A stretch of 64,000 nt of DNA from Microbulbifer marinus (GCF_900107725.1 NZ_FNQO01000001.1:1170458-1234457); one strand, 5' to 3'. Positions 33,772 through 44,263 are shown, counted from the stretch's first letter. Notes: a model not told the origin generated them from the sequence alone. Translations and numbers: made by a program.

Positions 33772-35133
33772 TCAGCTATTCAGATTGCGCAGGTATTCCT
33801 CGCGGCTCTTGCGAAAATTGATCACATAGCTGCGACTCAGGCGGTCGTGCAGCAGGTTGCCACCGAGGAAGCAGTTGATGAGCCAACCCACCTTGAACAG
33901 CGGCAGGGTCAGCACGAAGCTGATGATCCTGCCGAAGCCGTGCAAATAGCCGATTCGCCGGAACTGGCGGTTGGTCACCCGGTAGCCCAACAGGTATTTA
34001 CCCGGCGTGGCCTGCAGCGGCGAACTCTCCACGATCCAGGCCATCAGCAGATAACCCAATATGGATATCGATAGCGCGACGACATTGGCATCCGCCTCGG
34101 CTTTGTCCATCACCTTGATCATGATCACCGAGGTGGCGAGACCGACGCTCACGTAGATCAGAAACAAATCCAGCAACACCGCGAAGGCGCGGGCGAGCAG
34201 ATGGCCGAAGTAGTACTCGTCCAGGTTCTCTTCAGGCACGCGTGCCTTTTGCTTGACCAGCTCACGGCCGCCGCGCACTCCCTGCAGGGGATCTGCGTCC
34301 GGCGTATCCAGCTGCAGCGCATCGAAAATGGTATCGGCGAGGGAATCATCCAGTGCCCGATAGATATGCGCGCGATTGCCCGACCAGTCAAACAGCTGAT
34401 CGCAGTACGTCAGGATATTGGCGGTGATCTGGGGACGGTATTTGTGCTTGCGGCCCTTCTCCGCTGCCTGCTGGTTGAAGCGCGCAAAGTGCTCGAACAC
34501 CCCCAGCCCCAGGTTCCAGTTGTATTCGTCCTCGAGGATATAGGGGGTCTCGGCGAGGAAGTGCCAGGTCTCCTCCACGCTGATCTGGCGGTCGTTCTGC
34601 AGTGCCCGCTCGACTTGCTGCAGCGCGCGGTGATATTCATCGATCCGCTTCTGGCGTTCCGCTTCAGCCGCGGCGCGCTCCTGTGCCTCTACCGCGCCGT
34701 GGACCTCCCCGGCCGCCGCATCCCCTGGAGATACTTCAATTGGCATCACCGCGGTCGCGGTTCCATGTTGGGAACCGCGGTCGAGTGCGTTCGTATCGAT
34801 CTCGAGCGCAGTTTGCGCTTGTTCGCCGTGCACTGGCTCAGGACTTTCTACACGCTGAGGGTCCTCTACGGGCTGAGGGCTTTCTATACGCTGAGGGCTC
34901 TTTGTGGGCTGAGGGCTCTCTGTAGGCTGAGGGCTCTCATTTGCTTGAGCGCTCTTCCCGGTTGTTTGGCGGTGTTCCACCAGCTTTAGCGCCTGCTTGT
35001 AGGCGGCGTGCAGTTGCTGGAATTCCTGCGGCTTCTCATCGGGCCGGGTCAGTTTCAGCTTTTTCGCGTAGGCGCGCTTGACGGCCCGCGCGTCATCGCA
35101 GGGTTCGATACCCAGAGTGTTCCAGGGACTCAT
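33772..35133 (-). CDS. J-domain-like protein with Pro-rich repeats and an RDD membrane domain
   Basis: A 453-residue partner of HscC. Residues 1-55 resemble a J domain (NTLGIEPCDDARAVKRAYAK, TRPDEKPQEFQQLHAAYKQA), but the HPD triplet reads RPD. Residues 67-102 are six imperfect six-residue repeats of the form SPQPTE. A helical middle part follows, then an RDD domain (about 310-440) with membrane helices (LLDLFLIYVSVGLATSVIMI, LSISILGYLLMAWIV). The start overlaps the hscC stop by one base (TGATG). E. coli HscC also works with atypical J proteins (DjlB, DjlC), so this one likely recruits HscC to the membrane. Confidence 0.82.
   Translation of the reverse strand: MSPWNTLGIEPCDDARAVKRAYAKKLKLTRPDEKPQEFQQLHAAYKQALKLVEHRQTTGKSAQANESPQPTESPQPTKSPQRIESPQPVEDPQRVESPEPVHGEQAQTALEIDTNALDRGSQHGTATAVMPIEVSPGDAAAGEVHGAVEAQERAAAEAERQKRIDEYHRALQQVERALQNDRQISVEETWHFLAETPYILEDEYNWNLGLGVFEHFARFNQQAAEKGRKHKYRPQITANILTYCDQLFDWSGNRAHIYRALDDSLADTIFDALQLDTPDADPLQGVRGGRELVKQKARVPEENLDEYYFGHLLARAFAVLLDLFLIYVSVGLATSVIMIKVMDKAEADANVVALSISILGYLLMAWIVESSPLQATPGKYLLGYRVTNRQFRRIGYLHGFGRIISFVLTLPLFKVGWLINCFLGGNLLHDRLSRSYVINFRKSREEYLRNLNS
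34828..34935 (-). repeat. 18-bp coding tandem repeat in the J-like protein
   Basis: Six imperfect 18-bp units encode SPQPTE-like hexapeptides at residues 67-102. They make a flexible acidic Pro-rich linker and are a candidate for length variation between strains. Confidence 0.8.
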
Positions 35134-36824
35134 CAGATCCAGTCCTCGCCATCGAAGCGGTCGAGAATCTCCTGCAGTTGGGCCCTGGCTTTCTTGATCG
35201 CGGCCGGGTTTTGACCGTTGAGAACCCGGTCGAAATTACCCAGCAGCTGGGCGATATAATCGCGCTGCTCACCAAGACTGGACTCGTACAGGCGCTCGCC
35301 GCGGGCGATCAGGGCCCGGTTTTCCTCGTCTTCGCGGGGGTGGAATTTCAGCTTGGCCAGTTTTTGCAGCGAGCTGGCTTTCTCCTCGTCACTCAACGCG
35401 CCGGGGGTAAACTCGATCAGTTTGTTGAACGCCTTGCCGGTGGACACCACAGTGACATCCACCTCCAGCAGACCGTTCATGTCGTAGCTGTAGCGGATGT
35501 CCACCGCCTCCTCGCCCTTCGGGCCCTTGGGCACCGGAACACTCATCTCGCCGAGGTAGACGTTCTTCTTCACCAGGCGATTTTCTCCCTGGTAGACATC
35601 GATGCGCACTTCGGCCTGGTTTTCATGCGCGGTCCAGACCCGGCGCACCACGCTGATCGGCACCACGGTATTGCGTTCGATAATCGGCATGAAGTACTCG
35701 CCCTGATCCGGGCTGTCTTCGTTAATGATCCCGGTGCCGAGCGTGTAAGGGCAGACATCGGTCAGCACGATATCGTCGAGCGCGGCATTTCTGGATTTAA
35801 GCCCGGCCTGAATCGCCGCACCCATGGCCACGACGGTATCCGGATCCAGGTGGCAGGACGGCAGACGGCCGAACATGCGCCCGACCATGGAGCGGAACAA
35901 TGCCATGCGGGTGGATCCGCCCACCAGCACCACTTCGTCGATTTTCTGCGGCGGCAGCTCGGCATCGCGCATGGCGCGCTCGATCGGCCGCTTGGCGCGC
36001 AACAGCAGCGGCGTACTGAGCTTTTCGAACCACTCCGCCGTCACGACCCACTCGATTTTCTGCCCGCCGGCCTCCAGCTCAAGGCGCTGCTCCGGCTGCT
36101 GGCTGATACGGCGCTTGGCGCTCTCCATCTGCATATACAGGTTCTGCAGCTGGCGTGGCGACAGCGCGCTCTTTTTGATATCGAGCTCATTGAGCGCGCT
36201 GTCGACCATCGCCTCGACAAAATCCTCGCCGCCGAGGAAGTTGTCACCGGCACTGGCGTGCACTTCCATCACGCCATCAAAAAATTCCAGGATGGAAACA
36301 TCGAAGGTGCCGCCGCCCATATCCAGAATCAGGAAGCTGCCCTCGCGTTTGTCGTGCAGGCCGTAGGCAATGGCCGCCGCGGTGGGTTCGTTGATGAGCC
36401 GCTCGACCTTCAGGCCGGCCAGCTCACCGGCAAGTTTGGTGGCATGGCGCTGATTGTCATTGAAATAGGCCGGCACACTGATCACCGCCTCGGTGACCTC
36501 TTCGCCGAGAAAGGCTTCCGCGTCCTCTTTCAGCGCGCGCAGCACCAGCGCGGAAAGTTCGGTGGCACTGAACAGCTGTTTCCCCAGCTTGACCTTGTGA
36601 TCGCTACCCATCAAGCGCTTGAAGGCGGCCACGGTGCGATCACTGTGATTGATCAGCCGCTCCTTGGCGGTCTTGCCGACGACCAGCTTGCCGGCCTCGT
36701 CGAGGCCGACCACCGACGGTGTCAGCACCTCCCCCAGGCGGTTGGGGATCAGCTTAACCCCCTCCTCGGACAGCACCCCACAGGCACTGTTGGTGGTGCC
36801 CAGATCGATACCGATAACGGCCAT
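35133..36824 (-). CDS. hscC: HscC-type Hsp70 chaperone
   Basis: A 563-residue short Hsp70. The ATPase domain has the phosphate loops [11 protein letters not shown] and [12 protein letters not shown] and the adenosine motif GGSTRM (about residues 305-310); [14 protein letters not shown] is the connect motif. The substrate-binding part is short and lacks the long C-terminal lid of DnaK, which together with the length matches HscC. The gene is translationally coupled to the J-like protein downstream. HscC is a specialised chaperone; its clients are not known. Confidence 0.92.
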   Translation of the reverse strand: MAVIGIDLGTTNSACGVLSEEGVKLIPNRLGEVLTPSVVGLDEAGKLVVGKTAKERLINHSDRTVAAFKRLMGSDHKVKLGKQLFSATELSALVLRALKEDAEAFLGEEVTEAVISVPAYFNDNQRHATKLAGELAGLKVERLINEPTAAAIAYGLHDKREGSFLILDMGGGTFDVSILEFFDGVMEVHASAGDNFLGGEDFVEAMVDSALNELDIKKSALSPRQLQNLYMQMESAKRRISQQPEQRLELEAGGQKIEWVVTAEWFEKLSTPLLLRAKRPIERAMRDAELPPQKIDEVVLVGGSTRMALFRSMVGRMFGRLPSCHLDPDTVVAMGAAIQAGLKSRNAALDDIVLTDVCPYTLGTGIINEDSPDQGEYFMPIIERNTVVPISVVRRVWTAHENQAEVRIDVYQGENRLVKKNVYLGEMSVPVPKGPKGEEAVDIRYSYDMNGLLEVDVTVVSTGKAFNKLIEFTPGALSDEEKASSLQKLAKLKFHPREDEENRALIARGERLYESSLGEQRDYIAQLLGNFDRVLNGQNPAAIKKARAQLQEILDRFDGEDWI

Positions 36825-36874
36825 GGTCTCCCCTATTCAACAAATTCTTATTTAATTTCCTGTGGCCGCTTATT

Positions 36875-37150
36875 TTATGCGCGCCTGTAGCCGTATAACC
36901 AGCGGGCGGTCACATTGCCGATATTGCGCACGGAGTGTTGCGCACCGGCCGGAATCAATAGTTCCTCGCCGATCTGTGGCCGGTGCAGGCGCCCGTCGAT
37001 CTCCACTTCCAGCTCGCCCTCCACCGGCATCAGCAGTTCATCCTGTTGGTGTACAAAATCCTCCCAGCGCTGCCCGGGCGGATCCACCCACAGGTCGCAA
37101 CCGAAGCCCCGTGCGGACCAGTCCGCAGCCACCTGCTGTTGATCGATCAT
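36875..37150 (-). CDS. Small cupin-domain protein
   Basis: A 91-residue single cupin. The conserved core is seen as DELLMPVEGELEVEIDGRLH and EELLIPAGAQHSVRNIG, with one metal-type His in AGAQHS. The start at 37150 (MIDQQQV) is chosen because upstream in-frame residues are not cupin-like and run into pdxH; an ATG 12 codons upstream is possible. It follows pdxH in the same direction. Function unknown; it may bind a small ligand or metal. Confidence 0.8.
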   Translation of the reverse strand: MIDQQQVAADWSARGFGCDLWVDPPGQRWEDFVHQQDELLMPVEGELEVEIDGRLHRPQIGEELLIPAGAQHSVRNIGNVTARWLYGYRRA

Positions 37151-37194
37151 TCGCTGTACCCCGTTACTCCCATTTACGCCGCGCATATACGAAG

Positions 37195-37214
37195 CAGCCC
37201 GCGGTTGCGGGCTG
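37195..37214. terminator. Hairpin after pdxH
   Basis: CAGCCCGC pairs with GCGGGCTG around a GGTT loop, 19 bases beyond the pdxH stop. The sequence after it is not T-rich, so it may be a weak terminator or an RNA-stabilising stem. Confidence 0.45.
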
Positions 37215-37232
37215 TTGTCAGTCAGTATGGGC

Positions 37233-37871
37233 TCAGGGCGACAATCGCTCCACGGTCCACTGACCGGCCTCTTCGGCGCGGTAGATAAAGCGATCGTGCA
37301 GGCGGCTCGCTCCGCCCTGCCAGAACTCCACCGCATCCGGCAGCACCCGGTAGCCGCCCCAGAAATCCGGCAGCGGAATCTCGTCCTCGCCATATTGGGA
37401 TTTCACCGCGTCAAACTGTTTTTGTAACTGCTCGCGGGAGGGTATCGGATCGCTCTGCTGCGATGCCCAGGCCGCCAGCTGACTGTCGCGCGGACGGGTG
37501 CGGAAATAGGCCAGCGTCTCCTCCCGGTCAACCTGCACCGCCCGGCCGTACACAATCACCTGCCGTTCCAGCGACTGCCACGGGAACAACAGGGAAACCT
37601 TGGGGTTGGACGCTATGTCCCGCGCCTTGTGGCTCTCCAGGTTGGTGTAAAAAGTGAAGCCGCGTTCGTCGAAGCCCTTCAGCAACACGATGCGCTGCGA
37701 CGGTTGGCCGCTGGCGTCGGCCGTGGCGAGGCACATTGAACTGGGGTCGGACAGCTCTGCCTCCACCGCCTCACTCAGCCACTGGCGAAATTGCTCTATC
37801 GGCGTTGACTTCAGGTCGGCGCGGCGCAGGCCGCCGCGCAGGTACTCCCGGCGCCATTGATCGATTTCCAT
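37233..37871 (-). CDS. pdxH: Pyridoxamine 5'-phosphate oxidase
   Basis: PdxH uses FMN and oxygen to make pyridoxal 5'-phosphate from its pyridoxine and pyridoxamine phosphates. The 212 residues are of normal length and show the FMN-binding QRIVLLKGFDERGFTFYTN, the RPRDSQLAAWAS motif and the C-terminal signature VEFWQGGASRLHDR, ending in ERLSP. The window holds several PLP enzymes (Kbl, the kinase/aminotransferase) but pdxH is a housekeeping gene and the proximity need not mean anything. Confidence 0.97.
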   Translation of the reverse strand: MEIDQWRREYLRGGLRRADLKSTPIEQFRQWLSEAVEAELSDPSSMCLATADASGQPSQRIVLLKGFDERGFTFYTNLESHKARDIASNPKVSLLFPWQSLERQVIVYGRAVQVDREETLAYFRTRPRDSQLAAWASQQSDPIPSREQLQKQFDAVKSQYGEDEIPLPDFWGGYRVLPDAVEFWQGGASRLHDRFIYRAEEAGQWTVERLSP

Positions 37872-38254
37872 TACTTTATTTCCTTGGTTTCTCAGCAGTT
37901 ATCGGCCCGGCAGTTGCAATGCCGGACCAATGCGAAACTGGGGGGCGCCGCTGGCCGCGGGTGTTCACGGCGTGCGAATAGCGGCGCGGGCCATGCCAGC
38001 CCTCCTGACACGATACCCGGTAGCAACAGACATAGCCCCACGGATTATCGGGTCTTAAGTTTACTTAGTCTGCGTCCATTTCCCAATCGGCCTCTATCGG
38101 CGCCTGTCGCACAAATTTCCTTTCGCGACCGGTGTCGATTCTCAATTATCCTGCGATTTTCACCCGCCAAATGCAGAGTCTGCGGGCGCTTGCACGCCCT
38201 CCGGCGGGCCGCTAGTCTCGTTGCACTTTTACAAGAACAAGGAACACAGCGGAT
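37872..38254. other. 383-bp divergent intergenic region between pdxH and aruI-like gene
   Basis: No gene or strong hairpin is seen. It must contain the promoters of both divergent genes. AAGGA precedes the aruI-like start by 12 bases. Confidence 0.5.
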
Positions 38255-39859
38255 ATGTCCTCTGCACCCTCATGCGCCCAGGTACTCATGCGACTGCTGC
38301 GCGGATACCAGGTGGAAAAAGTTTTCGGTATTCCCGGCGTTCACACCATCGAACTGTATCGGGGCCTGCCCGGCAGCGATCTGCAACACATCACCCCGCG
38401 CCATGAACAGGGCGCCGCGTTTATGGCGGACGGCTATGCACGCGCCAGCGGCAAACCCGGTGTCTGTTTCCTGATCACCGGACCGGGCCTGACCAATGCC
38501 GCCACTGCCATGGCCCAGGCCTACTCGGACTCGGTGCCGATGCTGGTGATCTCGGCAGTCAATCGCCGCGAGGACTTGGGTATGGGCCGCGGCCGCCTGC
38601 ACGAGCTGCCGCGCCAGAGCGATGTCAGTCGCGGTTTCTGCATCTGGCAACACTCGCTGACCGAGGCCGAACAACTGCCGGAAGTTCTCGCGCGCGCCTT
38701 TCAATTGCTGTCCTCCAGCCGCCCGGGACCGGTGCATATCGAGATCCCCATCGATCTGTTCCCGGCGCCGATGCCCGGCCGCCTGGAGGACTACCGGGCC
38801 AGCCCCGCGGCCCAGTTGCCCGCCGCCAGCAGCGCCGCGGTGGCCACTGCGGCCGAATGGCTGCAGAACGCGGAGCGCCCGGTGATTTTACTCGGCGGCG
38901 GCGCCCAGGCGTGTGGCCGCGACGCCACCCAGATCGCGGAGAAGCTGGCGGCGCCGGTATTTCTGTCCCTGGCCGCCAAGGGCATCGTCGATGAGCGCCA
39001 TCCGCTGTGTGGCGGCGCCAACCTGAGCTTCGACTGCGTCCGCGAGCGAGTGGAGAACGCCGACGTGGTGCTGGCGGTGGCAACCGAGCTCGCGGAGACC
39101 GACCGCAACCTGGTGCGCGACAATTACGCGTTCAAGGGCAAGGTGATCCGCGTGGATATCGACCCGGCGCAACTGGTCTGTAACGCCAATCCGGACCTGG
39201 CGATCTGCGCCGATGCCGGCGAAACCCTGCAGCAGCTGAACGCGGCACTGGCGCCCGGCAACGACAGCGCGCGAGAGGCAGCGGAACAGCAGCTGGCACA
39301 GACGGTACAGGACTGCCGCAAGGAGTGGTGGGGCGGCTCCGAGGAGCGTTTCCCCTGGGTCGAGGCACTGCGCAAGGCTCTGCCGGACGACGGCATACTG
39401 GTAACCGACTCCACCCAGCTGGCCTACAACACCAACCACGCCCTGCCCCTGTACAGCGCGCGCAGCCATATCACCTGCACCACCGGCTACGGCACCCTGG
39501 GCTTCGCCCTGCCCGCCGCCGTGGGCGCCAAACTGTCCAGTGAGCGCGATGTACTGGCGCTGATCGGCGATGGCGGCCTGATGTTCACCCTCGGGGAACT
39601 GGCGGTGGCCGTAGAACAGCAGCTGGCACTGCCGATTCTGGTGTGGAACAACTCCGGCTATGGAGAAATCCGCGACTTTATGGACGGTGCCGAAGTGCCG
39701 CAAGAGGGCGTCAACCTGCGTACGCCGGACTTTGTCGCCCTGGCCAAATCCTTCGGTGCCGAGGGCTGCCGGATCGAGCGCCCGGAACAGCTGGGCGCGG
39801 CTGTGGCCGAGGCCCTGAACAGAAAGACACCGACCCTGATCGAAATAACCGCGCCGTGA
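38255..39859 (+). CDS. aruI: Thiamine-diphosphate decarboxylase, AruI-like (2-ketoarginine decarboxylase)
   Basis: A 534-residue acetolactate-synthase-fold enzyme. The N-terminus (VFGIPGVHTIELYRGLPG, then Glu51 in RHEQGAAFMADGYAR and GVCFLITGPGLTNAATA) matches, from memory, P. aeruginosa AruI closely, better than acetolactate synthases. The ThDP/Mg motif is GDGGLMFTLGE to WNNSGYG (about 425-455). AruI decarboxylates 5-guanidino-2-oxopentanoate to 4-guanidinobutyraldehyde in the arginine transaminase pathway. The next gene is an aldehyde dehydrogenase 26 bp downstream, just what that pathway needs. No AruH-type transaminase is seen in the window. Confidence 0.82.
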   Translation: MSSAPSCAQVLMRLLRGYQVEKVFGIPGVHTIELYRGLPGSDLQHITPRHEQGAAFMADGYARASGKPGVCFLITGPGLTNAATAMAQAYSDSVPMLVISAVNRREDLGMGRGRLHELPRQSDVSRGFCIWQHSLTEAEQLPEVLARAFQLLSSSRPGPVHIEIPIDLFPAPMPGRLEDYRASPAAQLPAASSAAVATAAEWLQNAERPVILLGGGAQACGRDATQIAEKLAAPVFLSLAAKGIVDERHPLCGGANLSFDCVRERVENADVVLAVATELAETDRNLVRDNYAFKGKVIRVDIDPAQLVCNANPDLAICADAGETLQQLNAALAPGNDSAREAAEQQLAQTVQDCRKEWWGGSEERFPWVEALRKALPDDGILVTDSTQLAYNTNHALPLYSARSHITCTTGYGTLGFALPAAVGAKLSSERDVLALIGDGGLMFTLGELAVAVEQQLALPILVWNNSGYGEIRDFMDGAEVPQEGVNLRTPDFVALAKSFGAEGCRIERPEQLGAAVAEALNRKTPTLIEITAP

Positions 39860-39884
39860 AGCGCGCGACCAACGGAATTGCGTT

Positions 39885-41318
39885 ATGACAGATTTCAGCA
39901 AACTGAACACCGATAAACTGTTTATCAACGGCGAGTGGCAGGATTCCGACGGCGGCGACATGCACGCCGTACTCAATCCGGCCACCGAGGAAGTTATCTG
40001 CGAAGTCGTGCAGGGCTCAGTGGCAGACGTGGATAGAGCGGTCGCCGCGGCCAGAACTGCCTTCAACAGCTGGCGCAACACTACGGCCGCCGAGCGCGCC
40101 GCCTTCCTGAATGCCATCGCCGACGGCATGGAAAAACGCAAGGAAGACCTGATTCAGGCGGTCTCCCAGGCGCTGGGCTGCCCGGAGCATATCACCAAGT
40201 GGCTGCATATCGACGGCCCCATCTATGCGGTGCGCTACTACGCCGAGCGCGCGGCGCTGATGGAAAAAACCGAGAAGGTCGGCCACTCGCTGCTGATCCG
40301 CGAGCCGATTGGCGTCTGCGGCTTTATCACGCCGTGGAACTACCCGCTGCACCAGTTCGTCGGCAAGGTGGCGCCGGCGCTGGCCGCCGGCTGCACAATG
40401 ATCGCCAAGCCGTCGGAAATCACCCCGCTGCAGGACTACGTGATGGCGGAGATCATCGCCTCCGTCGGCCTGCCGCCGGGCGTCTTCAACCTGGTGCCCG
40501 GCGCCGGCCCCATTGTCGGCGCGGCGCTGTCCGCACACCCGGATATCGATATGGTGTCCTTCACCGGCTCCACCCGCGCGGGTGTCGAAGTGGCCAAGGC
40601 CGCCGCGCCCACGGTCAAACGCGTAACCCAGGAGCTGGGCGGCAAGTCGCCGCTGATCATCACCCCGGATGCCGACTTGGAAGCCGCAGTGCGCTGGGGC
40701 TGTGAGGACGTATTCATCAACAGCGGCCAGACCTGCACCGCCCTGACCCGCATGCTGGTACCGGCAGAGCGCTACGACGAGGCGGTGGAGATCGCCAAGA
40801 AGGTGGCGGAGGAAGTGGCGATCGGAACCGGTGCGGACGCCTTTATGGGGCCGCTGTGTTCCCAGCGCCAGCGCGAAATAGTCCGCGGCTATATCGAGAA
40901 GGGTGTGGCCGAGGGTGCGCGCCTGGTGACCGGCGGTGCCGAGGCGCCGGAGGGCTTTGACAAGGGCTTCTATGTCAAGCCAACCGTGTTTGCCGACGTG
41001 TCCAATGACATGGCTATCGCCCGCGAGGAGATCTTCGGTCCGGTCACCTGCCTGATCCCCTACCAGGATATGGACGAGGCCATCGCCATCGCCAACGACA
41101 CCGAGTACGGCCTGTCCAGCGGCGTCTGGGCCAAGGATGCCGACAGCGCCATGCCAGTCGTGCGCCGTATCGAGGCGGGTCTGTGCTTCGTCAACGGCGG
41201 CGAGTTCAATTACGACGCACCCTTCGGCGGCTACAAGCGTTCCGGCAACGGGCGCGAGTTCGGCGAGGCCGGCCTGGACGAGTTTATCGAACTGAAATCC
41301 GTGCAACTGCCGGCATAA
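39885..41318 (+). CDS. Aldehyde dehydrogenase, probably 4-guanidinobutyraldehyde (KauB-like)
   Basis: A 477-residue NAD-dependent aldehyde dehydrogenase with catalytic Cys284 (SGQTCTALT), the general base Glu in [21 protein letters not shown], and the C-terminal [15 protein letters not shown]. It follows the AruI-like gene by 26 bp and should be co-transcribed. By context it would oxidise 4-guanidinobutyraldehyde to 4-guanidinobutyrate. By sequence alone it could also be a betaine-aldehyde- or aminoaldehyde-type enzyme. Confidence 0.88.
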   Translation: MTDFSKLNTDKLFINGEWQDSDGGDMHAVLNPATEEVICEVVQGSVADVDRAVAAARTAFNSWRNTTAAERAAFLNAIADGMEKRKEDLIQAVSQALGCPEHITKWLHIDGPIYAVRYYAERAALMEKTEKVGHSLLIREPIGVCGFITPWNYPLHQFVGKVAPALAAGCTMIAKPSEITPLQDYVMAEIIASVGLPPGVFNLVPGAGPIVGAALSAHPDIDMVSFTGSTRAGVEVAKAAAPTVKRVTQELGGKSPLIITPDADLEAAVRWGCEDVFINSGQTCTALTRMLVPAERYDEAVEIAKKVAEEVAIGTGADAFMGPLCSQRQREIVRGYIEKGVAEGARLVTGGAEAPEGFDKGFYVKPTVFADVSNDMAIAREEIFGPVTCLIPYQDMDEAIAIANDTEYGLSSGVWAKDADSAMPVVRRIEAGLCFVNGGEFNYDAPFGGYKRSGNGREFGEAGLDEFIELKSVQLPA

Positions 41319-41624
41319 ACTGCTGCGCCGTCGCCATTCGGCGGCGGCGCACTCTACCGAGCCGCAAGCGCTTGACTGCCTATCCGCGCCCCGCTATCTT
41401 TGCCCCCACATCAAGAGAGTGGCTGACGCCAACGCCAACCTGCCAACCGGGGCAAGGTGGTTTCCCTTTCGCAGTATGCAGAGGGGATGGGACTCGACAG
41501 TGCCAATTGCAGGCACCGGGTAATCCAACCGGATTGAGCGAATGAACCTTCGCCGCTTCCACGTCAGCCCTCCAAGCCTTTTATTCAAGGTATGAGTACT
41601 CAAGATATGAGTATTGGAGGGACC
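41319..41624. other. 306-bp region without a supported gene
   Basis: Short open frames here are not coding-like. The end carries the ribosome site of the small gene at 41625. Confidence 0.5.
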
Positions 41625-41840
41625 ATGTCCGAATCACTGCTTTCCAGCAAAGACGTTATCGAAATCCAGATTGCCAACCAGCGAAGCCGCACCGCCGTAC
41701 GCGCGGTGAGACGAGGCGACCACCAGCTGCTGTGGCAACTACTGTTCGATACTGCGGAAGAGGCGTTAAAATTCGCCACCAATTGCCGCGCCAGCGACCA
41801 ACCGGTAACGGCCCACAAGGCCTGCGAACTGGCGGGATGA
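41625..41840 (+). CDS. Small hypothetical protein
   Basis: A 71-residue protein I do not recognise. GGAGG lies four bases before the ATG at 41625, better than two upstream in-frame ATGs. The sequence (IEIQIANQRSRTAVRAVRRG, then LLWQLLFDTAEEALKFATN) looks like a small alpha/beta fold with no signal peptide or membrane helix. It precedes kbl by 69 bp on the same strand and may be transcribed with it. Confidence 0.65.
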   Translation: MSESLLSSKDVIEIQIANQRSRTAVRAVRRGDHQLLWQLLFDTAEEALKFATNCRASDQPVTAHKACELAG

Positions 41841-41909
41841 CAACTAGACTTGTGCCACAAGCGCGCCCCAGCGTCACAAGCGCCAAACCGAGGAGCTAAC
41901 AACAATATC

Positions 41910-43109
41910 ATGTCCAAGCCAGAACAATTCTTCCAGCACCTGCGCGACGAACTGAAACAGATCGATGCCGACGGCCTCTACAAGCGCGAGCGCATCATCA
42001 CCTCGCAGCAGGCGGCGGAAATCCAGGTCAACAACGATACCCAGGTGCTGAACTTCTGCGCCAACAATTACCTGGGACTGGCCAATCACCCGGACCTGAT
42101 CCAGGCCGCCAAAGACGGCCTCGACCAGTACGGCTTCGGCATGGCATCCGTGCGCTTTATCTGCGGCACCCAGGACATTCACAAGGCGCTGGAATCGCGC
42201 CTGTCCGAATTCCTGCACACCGAAGACACCATTCTTTACACTTCCTGTTTCGACGCCAACGGCGGCCTGTTCGAAACCCTGCTGGATCCGGATGACGCGA
42301 TCATTTCCGACGCGCTGAACCACGCTTCCATTATCGACGGCGTGCGCCTGTGCAAAGCGAAACGCTATCGCTACGCCAACAACGATATGGCGGATCTGGA
42401 AAAGCAGCTGCAGGCGGCGGATGCCGAGGGCGCGAAAACCAAACTGATCGCCACCGATGGCGTCTTCTCCATGGACGGCGTGATCGCCGACCTGAAAACC
42501 GTCTGCGATTTGGCCGACCGGTACAACGCACTGGTCATGGTGGACGATTCCCACGCGGTGGGTTTCCTCGGCGAACACGGTCGTGGCACCCACGAGTACT
42601 GTGATGTGATCGATCGCGTCGATATCATCACTGGCACTCTGGGCAAGGCCCTCGGCGGTGCCTCCGGCGGTTTTACCTCGGGACGCAAGGAAATCATCGA
42701 TTTGCTGCGCCAACGCTCGCGCCCTTACCTCTTCTCCAACTCGGTGGCGCCGGCGATCGTTACCGCGTCGCTGAAAGTCCTCGACATGCTGATGGAGGGC
42801 GGCGCGCTGCGGGAACAGCTGCGGGAAAACTCCGCCTACTTCCGCAAGCGCATGTCTGACGCGGGCTTTAACTTGGCCGGCGCCGACCACCCGATCATTC
42901 CGGTGATGATCGGCGATGCTGCACTGGCCCAGAAGATGGCCGACAAGATGCTCGAGCGCGGCATCTATGTGGTCGGCTTCTTCTACCCGGTAGTGCCGAA
43001 GGGCCAGGCCCGCATCCGCACCCAGATGTCGGCCGCGCACACGAAGGAGCAGCTCGATCAGTGCATCGACGCCTTCGTGGAAGTCGGCAAGGAACTCAAT
43101 ATCATTTAA
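41910..43109 (+). CDS. kbl: Glycine C-acetyltransferase (2-amino-3-ketobutyrate CoA ligase)
   Basis: Kbl splits 2-amino-3-ketobutyrate with CoA to glycine and acetyl-CoA, the second step of threonine breakdown. The 399 residues have the expected length, the PLP lysine K246 in [10 protein letters not shown], and [15 protein letters not shown] and [17 protein letters not shown]. The ATG at 41910 (MSKPEQF) is chosen over one 20 codons upstream because it fits the family N-terminus. A stem (GGCCCGG with CCGGGCC, about 43127-43158) lies in the 92-bp gap before tdh. Confidence 0.97.
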   Translation: MSKPEQFFQHLRDELKQIDADGLYKRERIITSQQAAEIQVNNDTQVLNFCANNYLGLANHPDLIQAAKDGLDQYGFGMASVRFICGTQDIHKALESRLSEFLHTEDTILYTSCFDANGGLFETLLDPDDAIISDALNHASIIDGVRLCKAKRYRYANNDMADLEKQLQAADAEGAKTKLIATDGVFSMDGVIADLKTVCDLADRYNALVMVDDSHAVGFLGEHGRGTHEYCDVIDRVDIITGTLGKALGGASGGFTSGRKEIIDLLRQRSRPYLFSNSVAPAIVTASLKVLDMLMEGGALREQLRENSAYFRKRMSDAGFNLAGADHPIIPVMIGDAALAQKMADKMLERGIYVVGFFYPVVPKGQARIRTQMSAAHTKEQLDQCIDAFVEVGKELNII

Positions 43110-43201
43110 CCCATTGATTTACTGCGGCCCGGGTTCTGCCACAAGCGGAAGCCGGGCCTTGTGCTGGCCGGCCGATCGCCGCCCCAGAGTCAGGAAGAAC
43201 T

Positions 43202-44227
43202 ATGAAAGCACTGTCCAAACTGAAATCCGAACCCGGTATCTGGCTGACCGACGTCGACGTGCCGGAACCCGGGCACAACGACCTGCTGATCAAGATCCGC
43301 AAGACCGCCATCTGCGGCACCGACATGCACATCTACCACTGGGACGAGTGGTCGCAGAAGACCATTCCGGTACCCATGGTGGTCGGCCATGAATACGTCG
43401 GTGAGGTCGTGGGCATGGGCCAGGAAGTGGCCGGCTTTGAAGTGGGCGATCGCGTTTCCGGCGAGGGCCATATCACCTGTGGCCACTGCCGCAACTGCCG
43501 CGCCGGCCGCCGCCACCTGTGCCGCAACACCTATGGTGTCGGTGTGGACCGCCAGGGCGCTTTTGCCGAATACCTGGTGATCCCGGCCCTGAATGCGTTC
43601 AAGATCCCCGACAATATTTCCGACGACCTGGCCTCTATTTTCGACCCCTTCGGCAACGCCGTGCACACGGCGCTGTCTTTCGACCTCGTGGGCGAAGATG
43701 TACTGATCACCGGCGCCGGCCCGATCGGCATCATGGCCGCGGCGGTCGCCCGCCATGTGGGTGCGCGCCATGTGGTGATTACCGATATCAACGATTACCG
43801 GCTGGATCTGGCACAGAAAATGGGCGCGACCCGCACCGTCAACGTCAGCAGGGAAAAGCTGCCGGACGTAATGCAGGAAATCGGCATGACCGAGGGCTTC
43901 GACGTGGGCCTGGAAATGTCCGGCGTCCCGGTGGCGTTTCGCGATATGCTGTCCGCGATGAACCACGGCGGCAAGATCGCAATGCTGGGTATTCCCGCCG
44001 GCGAAATGGCAATTGACTGGAGCCAGGTCATCTTCAAGGGACTGATCATCAAGGGGATCTACGGTCGCGAGATGTTCGAGACCTGGTACAAGATGGCGAG
44101 CCTGATTCAGTCTGGTCTCGACCTGACACCGATGATCACCCACCAGTTCAGTGTTGACGACTTCCAGCAGGGTTTCGATACGATGGGTTCAGGCGAATCC
44201 GGCAAGGTAATCCTGAACTGGCAGTAA
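43202..44227 (+). CDS. tdh: L-threonine 3-dehydrogenase
   Basis: Tdh oxidises threonine to 2-amino-3-ketobutyrate with NAD+. The 341 residues contain the zinc site ([17 protein letters not shown], the GHEYVGEVV glutamate), the structural zinc cysteines ([17 protein letters not shown]) and the Rossmann motif [10 protein letters not shown]. It forms the usual kbl-tdh operon and is followed by a strong hairpin at 44237. Confidence 0.97.
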   Translation: MKALSKLKSEPGIWLTDVDVPEPGHNDLLIKIRKTAICGTDMHIYHWDEWSQKTIPVPMVVGHEYVGEVVGMGQEVAGFEVGDRVSGEGHITCGHCRNCRAGRRHLCRNTYGVGVDRQGAFAEYLVIPALNAFKIPDNISDDLASIFDPFGNAVHTALSFDLVGEDVLITGAGPIGIMAAAVARHVGARHVVITDINDYRLDLAQKMGATRTVNVSREKLPDVMQEIGMTEGFDVGLEMSGVPVAFRDMLSAMNHGGKIAMLGIPAGEMAIDWSQVIFKGLIIKGIYGREMFETWYKMASLIQSGLDLTPMITHQFSVDDFQQGFDTMGSGESGKVILNWQ

Positions 44228-44236
44228 TGCCACACG

Positions 44237-44263
44237 CCGATCGCGGCCACCGACCGCGATCGG
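44237..44263 (+). terminator. Hairpin after tdh, probable terminator
   Basis: CCGATCGCGG pairs perfectly with CCGCGATCGG (10 bp, loop CCACCGA), 10 bases after the tdh stop. The following CTCCTCTCCTCCTT is pyrimidine-rich but poor in T runs. Confidence 0.6.

Noticed and set aside
35178..36890. 570-codon plus-strand frame opposite hscC, and similar long frames opposite guaB, kbl, xseA and the kinase/aminotransferase gene
   Set aside because: All mirror strong genes and read as low-complexity His/Gln/Arg-rich protein without motifs.
38255..39859. Acetolactate synthase (ilvB/ilvI) assignment for the ThDP enzyme
   Set aside because: No regulatory subunit gene follows, and the N-terminal GIPGVHTIELYRGL segment and the aldehyde dehydrogenase neighbour fit AruI better.
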